From Polychytrium aggregatum (taxonomy: Eukaryota; Chytridiomycota; Chytridiomycetes; Polychytriales), in assembly GCF_025602895.1 (NCBI RefSeq), contig NW_026516204.1:186001-250000 (forward strand): a stretch of 64,000 bases of DNA, given 5' to 3'. The notes under the pieces were generated by a model that had not been told where the DNA came from, searched no databases, and was given only the letters and a program-made list of their open reading frames with translations. The stretch's first letter is position 1. Each line of letters begins with the position of its first letter. This document shows, piece by piece, positions 40,130-51,228 of the stretch. A program made the position numbers and the translations under genes.

Positions 40130-42413
40130 GGCGACAGAAAGGCGAAAGGACGGCTGGGCTTGAGGGCAGCAAGTGTGCAAGGTGAAGGTGGAGAGCAAAT
40201 CCACAGGTCAACCACCGGCGGGGAACGGCGTTACGAATACGAGCGAGGCTGTACAGATCAAGCCGGCGTTACGGATGGTACCGGCTGAGAGAAGAGGCTG
40301 GGTCGCGGACAAGCAACGGATGAGCGACAGACAGATGGAAAAGTGTGGGGGCAACAATCGGGGAGATGAGCCGAGATCAGGAGTGGGAACCAGCCGACAG
40401 GGGGGGGGAGCGGGCACAGGGTGATGTAGTGAGGATGTGAACGGAGCGCCGGGTCAGCGCTGGGCGAGGTGGAGACGCAAGATGGAAGGCAGGAGGAGTG
40501 GAGGGCAAGCGGGGGGAAACGTAACGGGCTTTAAAGGCCGGACGGAGCGGTGGACCGCCCGCTCAAATCGACGATACCGACGCAGTCGCAGTGCAGAGAC
40601 GACCGCGGGGGATGGGACGGGGAGGGGTCAGGGAGGCAGTTGCTGCAGGGGGGACGAGGACGGGGGTGGGGTGGGCAGAAGCAACATCGGTGCAATGCGA
40701 TGTGCATTGGGGAGGTCAATCGGCCGTGTAAGAGTTCAATCGGCGATGTGATCGGGGTTGTTGAGGCGGTTTGGGAGTTGGAGCGAGTGTTAAGTGCAGC
40801 TGAATTGGGTCGCATCGGAACGACGAGATGAGTTCTGCAGTAGCGCTGATCAACGCCGTCGGTTTGTCAAATCGGCCTGGTGGATTTGGATGTCGGCCGC
40901 GAGCGACTTGCTGCTCAGATCCGTTTTGGAGGGATAAGACCCGTTTCGCACACCGATGCGCCAGTGCTGTTCGGGGGATATGTCGTGGGCGGTGTTGTGC
41001 GGCGATCGTTACTTGCAGTGTTAAATCCATGAGCACTCGCAGCGTTCGCTCAGAGTTGAATCGACAGACACTTGCAGGGTGCGCTCGATCGCCCTCACTG
41101 CTCGCCACTGTCATCACTGTCATCACTGCTCCACTGTCATCACTGCTCGCTACTGCTCGCTACTGTTCGCCACTGCCTGCCGCGAGCCCCGTCGCCGACA
41201 CCCCTCCGGATGTAATCGCTCCTGTGTCTTGCTGGTTGGTGCTTGCAGATTAGCTCCGCCCGCGTGTCTCCGCTCCGCTGCTTCCCTCCGCCCCTGGCTG
41301 CCCGGATTGTCCGCCGTCTCCGCCCCCGCCCGGCTGCTGCCCCGCCGTGCGGAGCTGTCGCTATGGCTCCCCGCCAGGCGGGGATTGTCGATTGCTTTGC
41401 GTTGCTTTGCGTCGCTTTGCGCTGCTCCGGCCGCCGAACCGCTTGCCGGGCCAAGCCGCCAGCGAGCCCCATCGGGTTCTCGCCCACCAGCGCAACCGAC
41501 GCGGCCGTGGGCGGGCGTGGGAAGCCAGCGAGGTCGCCCTGAGTCAGCGCACCCGGGCAGCGGACCAGTGGCCGTCGCTGGGTGGCAATAAATCGGTATA
41601 TTGGGCGGGGCTGTCTGACGGGGCCCAAGGGATTCGCTCGGCTCGAAGCGGACCGCGGAGGATGGCGGCCCGGCGAGGCGGTTCCGTCTGGCGGTTTGGC
41701 GGCCAAAAATGTGCAGCCCAAGGATACCAGATCGATCGCGAGGCAGCATCGGCCATGAGGCAGCATCGGTCATGAGGCGGCTCTGGCATCCACAAGCAAC
41801 CTGCGAATGCCATGGAGGATGGCTGCCGTCACCGAGAGCGAGATCTGCATCTCTCGCGTGGCACTTGCGGTTCGCTCATCGCTTGTCAGAGTACCTCTGG
41901 CTCCATCAAGCACCTCTCCGGCTGCCCCTGTCTGTCGTCCTCTACCCCCAAACGCTGTCGGAATCCGAAAGCCTGCCCTCTCGCGCCCACTCGACCATCG
42001 GGACCATCGGGACTATCGGGACCATCGGGACTGCTGTCCGCGAAAACCCTGCAGCTCGCTCTGGACCAAGCGGCCATGTTTCTGCAATACAGCCAAAGGA
42101 CAACGGACACTCGACTGTTACGGCTCGCGAATGGCTCAATAGCCGATAGTACACCGGCGACCCACGCCATTCGGCCAGCAAATCTTGCACAGCCAACGAC
42201 CAGCATTCCGTCGCTGTTTGGGTGTCTGCCAAAACCAGGACGCACGGTCACGTGGTACTGATCCCGGTTTTCGTTGCCTCTTTGGTGCCTGGCCCGCATC
42301 AAGCCCAGATCCCATCCGATCCATCCGATCCATCCGGCTATCGGAGAGGCCTTCTTGCCCTCCATTCCCCGTCCCCGCCACATACCCGCCTGGATTGCTT
42401 GCACCCCAGCCGC
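40130..42413. other. Long divergent intergenic region between the Zn2Cys6 gene and THOC1
   Basis: 2.3 kb with no recognised gene. It holds several small simple arrays: ACTGTCATC/ACTGCTCGCT copies (about 41104-41175), TTGCTTTGCG copies (41392-41424), a GGCAGCATCGG(T/C)CATGA duplication (41743-41776), CGGGACCAT copies (41996-42031), and CATCCGATC copies (42306-42330). Overlapping open frames on both strands are Arg/Ala/Pro-rich and match nothing. The length suggests long leaders and regulatory DNA for one or both flanking genes. Confidence 0.5.
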
Positions 42414-45400
42414 ATGAACACCTTCAACTCCACATTCCACGCCATCCGCTCGGCCATCGCGCAGACGCTCGGGCTGATCTCCAGCAGCGCTTCTGGCTCG
42501 GTTCCAAAGCTATCCCAGCGACGAGACGATCAGATTGCCGCGGTCGGATCCCAGAATATCGCAGCGGCCGTGCAAAAGGGCTCCAAGAGCCACTGGGAAT
42601 ATGTCAGCCTGGCCTTTAAATCCATCTGGGAGAGCTACATTGTAAGGTCATCGCAGGGGGTGCCTAATCGCCTTTGCCTATCCAGCCTTAGGCTCAGCGT
42701 GGTCTGCTTTCCGACGGCCTCGACTGCCAAGCCGAAAACGCACCCGCGACTAATGCACCGGCTCCTCTGTGCAGAAAGATGCCGAAGCTGAGAGCGACAC
42801 GCTGTTCCAGCAGCTGTATACACTGCTGGATCTGTCGATATGGTGCTCCGAGCACGGTGGGTTCTATCGAGCATGCTATCACCGCCTCCTGCCAACTGGA
42901 CGGCACTGGCTCGCTCATATCGGCTTGATTACAGTGCCGGCGGGGCCTGCGTCCTCGGTCCTCGGTCCCAACTCCTGACTCGCCCGGATTTCGATGCCGA
43001 TCTATCCCTCTCCAGAATACGCCGATGCGGCCCTCTCGCTGAGTCTCCTCGAGGATATCCTCGACTCGGTTACGATCGATGGAGCGGAGCGTCTCCTGGA
43101 CTACCTTGAAGCCCGACGGGATCGGCTGACGATGGTGCGAGATTTTTGGCTTCCGATATCGTTTGTGCGCTTCGCTTCGGTGCGAGGAACCCGGCGCCGC
43201 TTTGGCCCGTGCCAATAACACTTCGGATCCTGGACGGCTCTTTTGTGCACTCATCGATCTCATCTCTCATCCCTCTGCGTCCTATTCTATTGCCTCCCTT
43301 TGCTGGACAATGTGTGAATGCAATCTCCGATCAACGGGATTTATTCGTGCCTGCTTCTCAAACCGGATCGTCGCTGTATGCGCTGGATGGCTCATCGTGC
43401 ACGATATACCCTTCGCGGTGTATCACGGTGCATTGTGCATGGTTTATCATGATGCATTGTGCATGGGCATGGGCATGCACTATCGCTCTCTCGCGGACTC
43501 ACCGTTGACCCGTAGGGCATGGAGCCATCAAAAGGCAAAGGACTGACCCTGTTGCGAATGTGCAACGAGTATCTCAAGCGGCTTTCAAAGACCAAGCACA
43601 CCGTGACTTGCGGGCGGATTTTGATCTTCCTGGCCAACGTCTTTCCACTGACCGAGCGATCAGGTGAGTCATTAAGGAGCCCTCTCGTGTCTTATAGGCG
43701 GCAGGGCAGTGCAGAGTGCTTTGCTGGGTCCAGGACGAACGCAGTCCCTGATCATATCTCAACCCACGGTTGGAGCCGATGGACCTGAAACCACACCCTC
43801 TCTCACCATGCCTTGCAGCATCAGTTGTCATAGCGACGGCCGACAGCAAAAGTTACTGACTGCGAATGCATCTCCTCCCACGATTCGCTGCTCACAGGTG
43901 TCAATCTCAAGGGCGATTTCAATGTCGAGAACTTGACCCATTTTGAAGACCTGACAAGCAGTGGTTTGTCGATGGATGTAGATTCGGATGAAGCCGAGCA
44001 AGGTAACGAGCTGCACCACATCCACATCCACATCCACATCCACATCCACATCCACATCCACATCCACATCCACATCCACATCCACATCCACATCCACATC
44101 CACATCCACATCCACATCCACATCCACATCCACATCCACATCCACATCCACATCCACATCCACATCCACATCCACATCCACATCCACATCCACATCCACA
44201 TCCACATCCACATCCACATCCACATCCACATCCACTCATCTCACGACCACGTCACCCTGCACCCTCCTCCTGCAATCCACCGCTTCACCGCAGACAAAAA
44301 GATCGACGAGCTCTACAAGACGTTTTGGGGACTGCAAAAGTACTTTTCCAACCCGATACTGCTCATCAATCCCGACAACTTTGCCAAATTCCAGCAAGCA
44401 ACCGAGATCATCTTTACAGAGTTTGATCGTATCTTGCTCGAGATCGACGGTGTCGGAATGGACTTTCCCGGCTCTCGGGCCGACTCGAGCCAAGGCAAGC
44501 GCAAACGCGACGCCGAGCGAGCAAGCTCCGATCGCCAGGAGCACTTCTTTCCAAAGTTCCTCACCAGCCGGAACCTGTTTCAACTCGAGGTATGGCGGTC
44601 GCTACTACTACGCCATGGCTTGCAACATACATGCCGTATTCATCCCGCTAGAGCAATCGCGATCGCCATCTCCGACTGCCGCTCACTGACTCTGTCGTGA
44701 CACCGGCTCTGCATCCACAACAGCTCAAGGACCCGCTGCTGAGACGGCAGATCCTCACGCAGTACACCATCGTGCTGCAGTATCTGACGCAGCAGACACA
44801 GAAGGAGAAAGAAAGGCTCCAGACCTACTTTGCCGAAAACCCAAAGGCGCAGCCAAACAAGCCCTTGCTGGGCCAGACGATCTCTTCCTTTGCCGGCGCC
44901 GCTGCGAGCACCTCCGGGGCGACAGCTGGCATCACAGAGGAGCAGGAGCGCTGGATCAACGACATTCGCTCGCGTGTCGCCAAGATGGTCGAGCGGATTC
45001 CGCCGCGTGAACGGTCGTTTGCCAAGTCACTGACGACGCTGGTGTCGCACGAAAAGCACTGGGTATGAGCCAGTCAGTGAGTCGGGAGGATGTCGGCTTG
45101 GATATTTCATCGTGGCAGCTTCACCCATACCGTTCCAATCGGCCATTTTTTCGGCGCCATTGCTGATATACGCTCGGCAACGTTGTCTGAGCAGATCAAA
45201 TGGAAGAACGAGTCCTGCTTGTCGTTTGAGAAGGAGGCTTCCAAGGTCGAAGACGGTCTCCCGAAGCGGAAGCTGGAGGTATGTGTCCTGCCCGCCCGCC
45301 CGCCACATTGGCTGCTGCAGAATGACCCGATGCCTGATCAAGACAAAGCGGCAACAATCGCCAGTAACGATCCTCTGCAAATCCGGTACGGCGGCGCTAG

Positions 45401-47193
45401 GTCTCGTTGGCCACTCAGAAGGACAATATCGGCAATGCCAGACTCAACCGCATGTGGGCGATGGGTCGCGAGATGCAGCACACAATTCAGGACAAGAACC
45501 AGAGGTTTGTTTGTTTATCGTCTGGGTGATTGTGTCCGGGGTCCTGTTGGGAGGAGGATATCGAAAGAGATGTTCCGAGAATCGCTCTCCAGATCGAATC
45601 GAATCGAATCGAAATCAATCACATCATGTCAGAGTCCCCTCCCCGCCCACGGTGCGCTTTTCGCGCTTCTCGCACAGCCCATTTGCTGACCTTGACAATC
45701 CCTGCTCCTCGCTCGATCCCCCCCCCTACCAACCAAAATCGCGACAGAGCCATTGTTCCTTCGCTGGACCAGTTTTTTTACAGCGGCAGCGGCGAACTTG
45801 GAATCGATGAGCAGCTCGACGAGAATGGAGAGATTTCGGAGGACTACAAGAGCGAACCCCAATACTGGTGCCATAACAGCACGGTGAGCTCCTCCTCCGC
45901 CACCTCCACTTCCTCCGCCACCTCCACTACCTCTACCTCCTCCACCTCCTCCACTACCTCCATCGCCACCATTTGCTCTCGCACACGCTTGCACTCAATA
46001 CTGTTCGTGATAGCCGTGACTGTTCCTGTCAAATCTGGGATACCAGCGACGTACTGACGAGCCTTGGATGTGATTTCGAATTGACTGCGCTGCTGGCTGT
46101 GATATCCAGGGATACAACTGGCGAGCATACCGTCTGGCACTGCGGCACCACGTCCACCTCTTCTCGTCGCTGCTGCCCAAGGACATTTCTTCGCCCAGCT
46201 ATGAGGCACCCGACCGGGCTCTCAATGCGCGGCACCTGTGCCTTTCGTGGCGTCGCGATAAGCAGGACCTGAGAGCAGGTACGTTGAGCTGTAGGAGGAG
46301 GGCTTGGCAGCAGCGTTCGCCACAGCGCCGTAGAAACAGCGGCGTTCGCGGTGGCAGGATCGATATCGCAACGAGCCTGACGAAGCGGGGGCGGGCTGTA
46401 TCCCTCGACCGTTGGTGTTTATTGTCTCATAGCTCTGGAGGAGCCGAAGGAAAGCCAAGGAACAGAGGACGACGCAAACCCAGAGGACAACAAGGACGAT
46501 GTCGAAGGAGATATCGAAGGTGATCGTGAAGGCAGCGCCTCCCAACTTTCGAACGAGTCAATCCAAGACACACAGGAGATCCGCGACGACGATGAGGATC
46601 GCGCCCGTGTCGGTGACGACGAGGATGTCGACAGCCGGATCCGCAGCCCAGATGACCGAGCCGATGACATTGAAATGTACGATGGCGCCGCAGTCGATCG
46701 AGCCAGGAATGACGAGATGGAACCCTCTTCGCTGGACGAGTCGATCGCAGATATGGGTCAGGATGACCGCTCCGAGCGAGGATCGTCGGACGAGGCCATG
46801 AGCCTCCAGGAGTTTCCTGAATCGACGCAGGAGACAGAGCAGACCTTTGACAGCAGCGTCGACGACCGCAGCGACGATGCGAGACGCGACTATGATGATG
46901 ACGATGGCGTGGGTCAGGACGATGCAAGCTCGACTGGGACAAAGGTAGGCGCGAGTGGGGCGAGGGGTGGAGGGGAAGTGCGGTGCTTGGACGTTTGAAT
47001 GCTTGGACGGCTGTTTCTGTCGCTGCCCTGACTCATGTCGGGTCCAGCAGTATCCCGTCCGTGGTGTCGCGATGAGGTTTCATGCTTGTCTTCGTCTCAC
47101 CCATGGTTCTGTCTCTTGGGGGTGCATCCACAGCGTTCCGAGCGTATGTCGAGCGACGCACTCCCCGAAGCCAAGAAGCAGCGATCGTCGTAG
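42414..47193 (+). CDS. THOC1: THO complex subunit 1 (THOC1/HPR1), 13 exons
   Basis: A THO/TREX core subunit that couples transcription elongation to mRNP packaging and export. Exons: 42414-42641, 42775-42856, 43016-43134, 43516-43663, 43898-44002, 44294-44589, 44724-45062, 45195-45278, 45419-45504, 45748-45883, 46110-46278, 46433-46944 and 47134-47193 (787 residues). Blocks collinear with human THOC1 include [19 protein letters not shown], then [19 protein letters not shown], then [51 protein letters not shown] and [12 protein letters not shown]. After about 597 the sequence becomes a long Asp/Glu/Ser-rich tail ending in KKQRSSS. The death domain of animal THOC1 is not visible. Intron 5 (44003-44293) is mostly a perfect hexamer array. 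The last three junctions rest on weaker similarity. Confidence 0.9.
44016..44231. repeat. (CCACAT)36 perfect hexanucleotide array inside THOC1 intron 5
   Basis: Thirty-six uninterrupted copies of CCACAT (216 bases) start 13 bases after the intron donor and fill three quarters of the 291-base intron. No stop codon occurs in any frame of either strand, which is why long artificial open frames cross it. Confidence 0.95.
45888..45962. repeat. Imperfect CCTCC/CCACCT triplet-rich tract in THOC1 intron 10
   Basis: A run of TCCTCCGCCACCTCCACT-like units just after the donor of intron 10. It is strongly strand-biased toward pyrimidines on the transcribed sense strand. Confidence 0.7.
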
Positions 47194-47253
47194 CAAAGTC
47201 GCTGCTCCGAGCATCAGAACATGATCGCTCCCTGGATGTTGACGCAGCTGTAT

Positions 47254-47268
47254 CAATAAATATATATG
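47254..47268 (+). promoter_or_regulatory. TATA-like element
   Basis: AATAAATATATATGC, an AT island in GC-rich DNA. If transcription starts about 30 bases downstream, the ATG at 47280 falls before or at the start site. That favours a start codon at 47382 for the following gene. Confidence 0.45.
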
Positions 47269-47381
47269 CAGCTCACACGATGCGATGCGGTACCTGCAGC
47301 GGGGTCTGCTCTGTGGACGCTGGAGCCAAAGCACCTTTCTGCCCCCGCCGGCATTCATGGTTCGCCTGGCTCCAAGCATGG

Positions 47382-49268
47382 ATGTCACATGATCTTGACC
47401 CAGCAGACCCATCGCTGTTTTCTCTCTGCTCTCCGGCCCGCTCTCTCGCCTCCGCTCCAGTCGCTTTATCACAGACCCAACGGCAAAGCGGCGACGGCGG
47501 TCAGTATCCTCCGCGCATCCAGCCCAGGAGTGATCTGCTACCGGCAGACGATACCAACGGCCAAATGAGCGGCCCAGATGCAAACGCCCGTCGGTTCCAT
47601 CCCTACAACGATCGCTCAGGCGATCGATCTGGCTTGACCTCTCAGCCGAGGCCACCCAGAGCGCCCGGTTCTCAGCAACAACAGTACGACAAACGCCATG
47701 CTCCAGGCAACCCAGCCCGATCATCGTACCCTTCGGCTCCATCGCAGCACGACGACCCGTCCCATGCTCGCCCCAGGAGCCACCCAGACCAGCGCTACAG
47801 CTCCAACGACCTGCATACCGAAGCCAATCAGTCGCAAACATTGCCGCCCAGTCGCCGAGACTGGGATCGAGATCGAGATCGAGACCGAAACCGAAACCAA
47901 AGCCAAAGTCAAAGCCAATACCGAGACCGAGATCGAGAGTCTCGTCCGGATGAACGATATCGCCCGAGGCAGGAGCGCCCTGCAGATCGCAGCCGGCCCG
48001 ACATCGGTGAGGATCGACGTCCATCACCCTTGTACTCTTCGTCGTCTTCGTCGACGTCGCATTCGGCGCATGGACAATACTCGAGGAACCCGAACCTGCC
48101 GATGTCTCCGAGCCGCTCCAGCCAACACTTTCAACCAGGCCGCCCGGTCACGACCAGTCCTGTCAACATGGGTCGTGCGGGCTTGCGGCCGGACAGCACC
48201 CACCCAGCTGCGTTTCATGGACGATCCATGCCTCGTGGTGACTCTCGCAATCAGCCAGGGGCTTCGCCAGCGCCGTTGAACACCAGAGGCCCGACCATGA
48301 GTCATAGCCCGGTACGGATCGGCTTCGATTACTCGACTCAACCTAGAAGACATTTGCCCTGCACTTACTGCGGGCTCCCGATCGGCGTCCCGGCTGTCCT
48401 CCAAGACCCGCGCGACTCCAAGGTGGTCCAGTTTGGCGAGCAGTACAACTCGTATTTCCGAGTCGTCCACCAGAGCGAGCCGGCGGCGCACCACCGATGC
48501 TCGGAGCTGGCGATGGAGTGGTTCAAGATGCTGGCGTTCATCAGCCCGACGACGCTCAACCAGCTGACGGCATTCATCGACTATCACGGAAGCGAACACA
48601 GCTTCCAGTACGACACGGTGTTGTGCTCAAAGATTGTGTTCAGCAAGGAAATGCAATGGTACGGCCGGCCTCTGGACGACTTTGTGCGGTCGATTGGGAT
48701 GATCAAGAGGCCTGAGGGGCTGATGCGGACGTTGAAGGCCAACTGGGCAAACAAAAACGCCCGAAAGCCGGACGATCCGATCTACTTTCGGCCAGAGTCC
48801 AACGGGAAGATCGACACCCTGCTCGTGGACAGCGATATTGGGATCATGCTCCGGATCCTATCGCATATGCCGATGAAGGAGCTACTGAACTATCGACTGG
48901 TATCGAGGTCGAGCAATTACTTTGTGCGGTATCTGTCGCAGCCGATCTGGAGGGGTTGGATCGGATTCCACGGACTGATGCCATGCGGGTCGGACCACCA
49001 AGGAGATAGGGGCAGCGGGGGTTGGCCGAACGGGCGGAACGAGCAGCGACACCAGCATCAGCTGCACGGAAATCGGGCGCCAGGAGGTAGCCAACGCCCG
49101 ATGACGATCTCGGAACTTGGCCAGGCCATCCGCAACGAGCGATTGGATCTGTTTGAGTACCTGAGACAGTCGTGGGGCAACGAGTCGATGCGTAATCGCA
49201 TGAGAGTCCGGGATGTGGTGCGACAGTTTGAGAACTTGTATACGTGGAATAAAGAGCAGCTGGCTTGA
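47382..49268 (+). CDS. Orphan protein with Arg/Asp-Gln/Ser tail and a conserved-looking C-terminal domain
   Basis: A single exon, 628 residues from the ATG at 47382; an in-frame ATG at 47280 would add 34. I do not recognise the family. Residues about 60-330 are disordered, rich in Ser, Arg, Gln and Pro, with an alternating-charge block (DRDRDRDRNRNQSQSQSQ) typical of RNA-processing or condensate-forming proteins. From about 345 the sequence is globular. It begins with HLPCTYCGLPIGVP and later HHRCSELAMEWFKML, so CxxC plus HxxC could bind one zinc. It continues through SFQYDTVLCSKIVFSKEMQW to a helix pair, LRILSHMPMKELLNYRLVSR, that resembles an F-box. No catalytic motif is seen. It follows THOC1 on the same strand by about 190 bases. 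Confidence 0.65.
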   Translation: MSHDLDPADPSLFSLCSPARSLASAPVALSQTQRQSGDGGQYPPRIQPRSDLLPADDTNGQMSGPDANARRFHPYNDRSGDRSGLTSQPRPPRAPGSQQQQYDKRHAPGNPARSSYPSAPSQHDDPSHARPRSHPDQRYSSNDLHTEANQSQTLPPSRRDWDRDRDRDRNRNQSQSQSQYRDRDRESRPDERYRPRQERPADRSRPDIGEDRRPSPLYSSSSSSTSHSAHGQYSRNPNLPMSPSRSSQHFQPGRPVTTSPVNMGRAGLRPDSTHPAAFHGRSMPRGDSRNQPGASPAPLNTRGPTMSHSPVRIGFDYSTQPRRHLPCTYCGLPIGVPAVLQDPRDSKVVQFGEQYNSYFRVVHQSEPAAHHRCSELAMEWFKMLAFISPTTLNQLTAFIDYHGSEHSFQYDTVLCSKIVFSKEMQWYGRPLDDFVRSIGMIKRPEGLMRTLKANWANKNARKPDDPIYFRPESNGKIDTLLVDSDIGIMLRILSHMPMKELLNYRLVSRSSNYFVRYLSQPIWRGWIGFHGLMPCGSDHQGDRGSGGWPNGRNEQRHQHQLHGNRAPGGSQRPMTISELGQAIRNERLDLFEYLRQSWGNESMRNRMRVRDVVRQFENLYTWNKEQLA

Positions 49269-51228
49269 AGAAGATGAATGCAGTGGGGGAGATGTGGTCG
49301 GAACACGGAGTGGGAAGGTGTGGTGGATTGTTTGACGAAGCAGTGCCGTTGGTGGCGTGTCCGAGCGAGCAGGCCTTGAGGCGGACGACAGCAGATACTT
49401 GTTGGGAATGCTTCTTGGGTGGTTTGGGAGGGAGTTTTGTCAAACGAGGGGCACGTTCCCACGCAGCCAGCGCCATCGGAAGAGCCGGAAAGGCGTGAGT
49501 CACCGAATGACTGTCGGTTGTGGCGAGCGACGACTGTGACCAGATCGAAGGGAAACCCGCCCCGGCCGCCACCAAACGACGCCAGAGAGCCGCTTGAAAG
49601 GAAAGAAAGCGGTTGGAAATACGGGTGTGATGGCAAAGGCGTGTGCGTCCGATAGTCGTGGATGGAGAAGATGGGTGTGGTGTGCTTGCGGAATCCAGGG
49701 TCAAGAGCAGCAGCCGGCGATCCAGGCGGGTCGACACGAGGCAGCTCCGGCGACCGTCTGTTCTGGTCCAACACCCACCACCACCCACCACCCACCACCC
49801 ACCACCCACCACCGACAGCAAGGGCGGTATCGACCGAGATGCAGCGGTGCCACGATCAGAAGCACATTGCGCTCTGCTGCGACCCCGGCCAGCCGAGAAC
49901 AGCAATCCGCAGAACATTGCTTTCGCGACGCAGGGGTGCCGCGCACATGATGCCCAGGAGGGTCAAGCCGGATCCCCCCTTGCAGCGGCGGACGGACATT
50001 GGGCGGCGGGAACAAGCGCGGCTGTATCCAACACAGCGACACGTTCGCGGGCCGGCACGCGCGGCGGTTGGTGCTGCGCCGACAGTCCGTGCGCTCCAGC
50101 GTTGCACAGCGCCTCGACACGCGTCTGGTGCTGCAAACAAGCGACACGGCGCGCCAGCACCGGGAGCCCGCGTCTGCGGCCGCTCCTTGTTGGCGCGTGC
50201 ATTTGCCCGAAATCGCCGCATGTGTTGCTGTGGTGGGCCTGTGTCGCTTGGGGGGGTTGTGTTGCCAACACACAGACAACACAGTCCACTACAGCCACTA
50301 CAGACAGCACAGACAGCACAGACAACACAGTCCACAGACAAGGCAACAGTACAGCTGTCCCCTCCCGCGCCGCAGCCGCACCCCTTGCTGGGTGTGCACC
50401 GACCCACTGTCCTGGCAGCGGCGCGGATTGGTTTACCGCAACTCCATGGCGCCGTTCGTCACTCGCTGCGCTGTCCTTTGGCTGCGTTGTCCTTCGGCTG
50501 CGTTGTCCTGCGTTCCCCCAACGCAGTTCTTCTGTCCCGGCACTGGCCGCTCTTCTGCCCACTGTTCTGTTACTTGTTCTCTTCGGCTCTGCACGCGCTG
50601 CTTCGGCTTTCCCCGGCTGTCTGTTGGCCACCACAATCGTCCCTGGCGGCTGAGTCTCGGCGATATCCCGGCTGCCCTTCTGTCTTTTGCACCCATCTCC
50701 TGCCTTCCGGTGCCTTTCTATCGCTCGTCTGTCTGTTCGCTCGTCTGCCTGTTCGCTCGCTGCTTCCAGCGCCTGTGTCTCCTGTCGCTGTGCTGGCTCG
50801 TTGCCCGGACCCAGGTCTCTCCATCAGTATCGACTCCTTTGGTCTGCTGTCGCTATCTGCGGCCGTTGACGGCGCTTTCCGAACAACAGTGGCACCTTTA
50901 CCTCGCAAACGGAGCCGCAGCCGCAACCGCAACCACCGTCTTGGTATCCGTTTCGTCTCTCTCTCTCGATTCCATCCCGATTCCATCCCGATTGTAGACC
51001 GATTCCATCCCGATTGTAGACCGATTGCAGACTGGGGGCTGTTCACATCGCTTCTGCCACCGGCCTCCCCCAACGTCTCCACCGCCGCCCTTTTCCCTCC
51101 CCGTTCCCCTGCTTGCCCTGCTTGCCCTGCATCTCGATCCGTCCCCATCCATATCTCCTGGCCAACACTCCCACTCGCACCCACGCCGTCCCTGCCTCCT
51201 TCCATAGCCTCTCCATCGGCCTCTCCGC
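49269..51228. other. 2-kb intergenic region upstream of the RING-H2 gene
   Basis: Contains a CCCACCA heptamer array (about 49774-49812) and imperfect ACAGACAGC/ACAACACAGTCC copies (50262-50345). Three long overlapping + frames and several minus frames exist, but all are Arg/Cys/Pro-rich and mutually exclusive, so I call none of them. From about 50690 on, the DNA is pyrimidine-rich, like a long 5' leader. Confidence 0.5.

Noticed and set aside
44016-44231. Possible telomeric or interstitial telomere repeat
   Set aside because: The unit CCACAT differs from TTAGGG-type fungal telomere repeats and sits inside an intron of a conserved gene.
43821-44239. Minus-strand frames encoding poly Met-Trp, Asp-Val or Cys-Gly and + frames encoding His-Ile or Thr-Ser
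   Set aside because: They are products of the CCACAT array, which has no stops in any frame. The array lies between a good splice donor and acceptor of THOC1.
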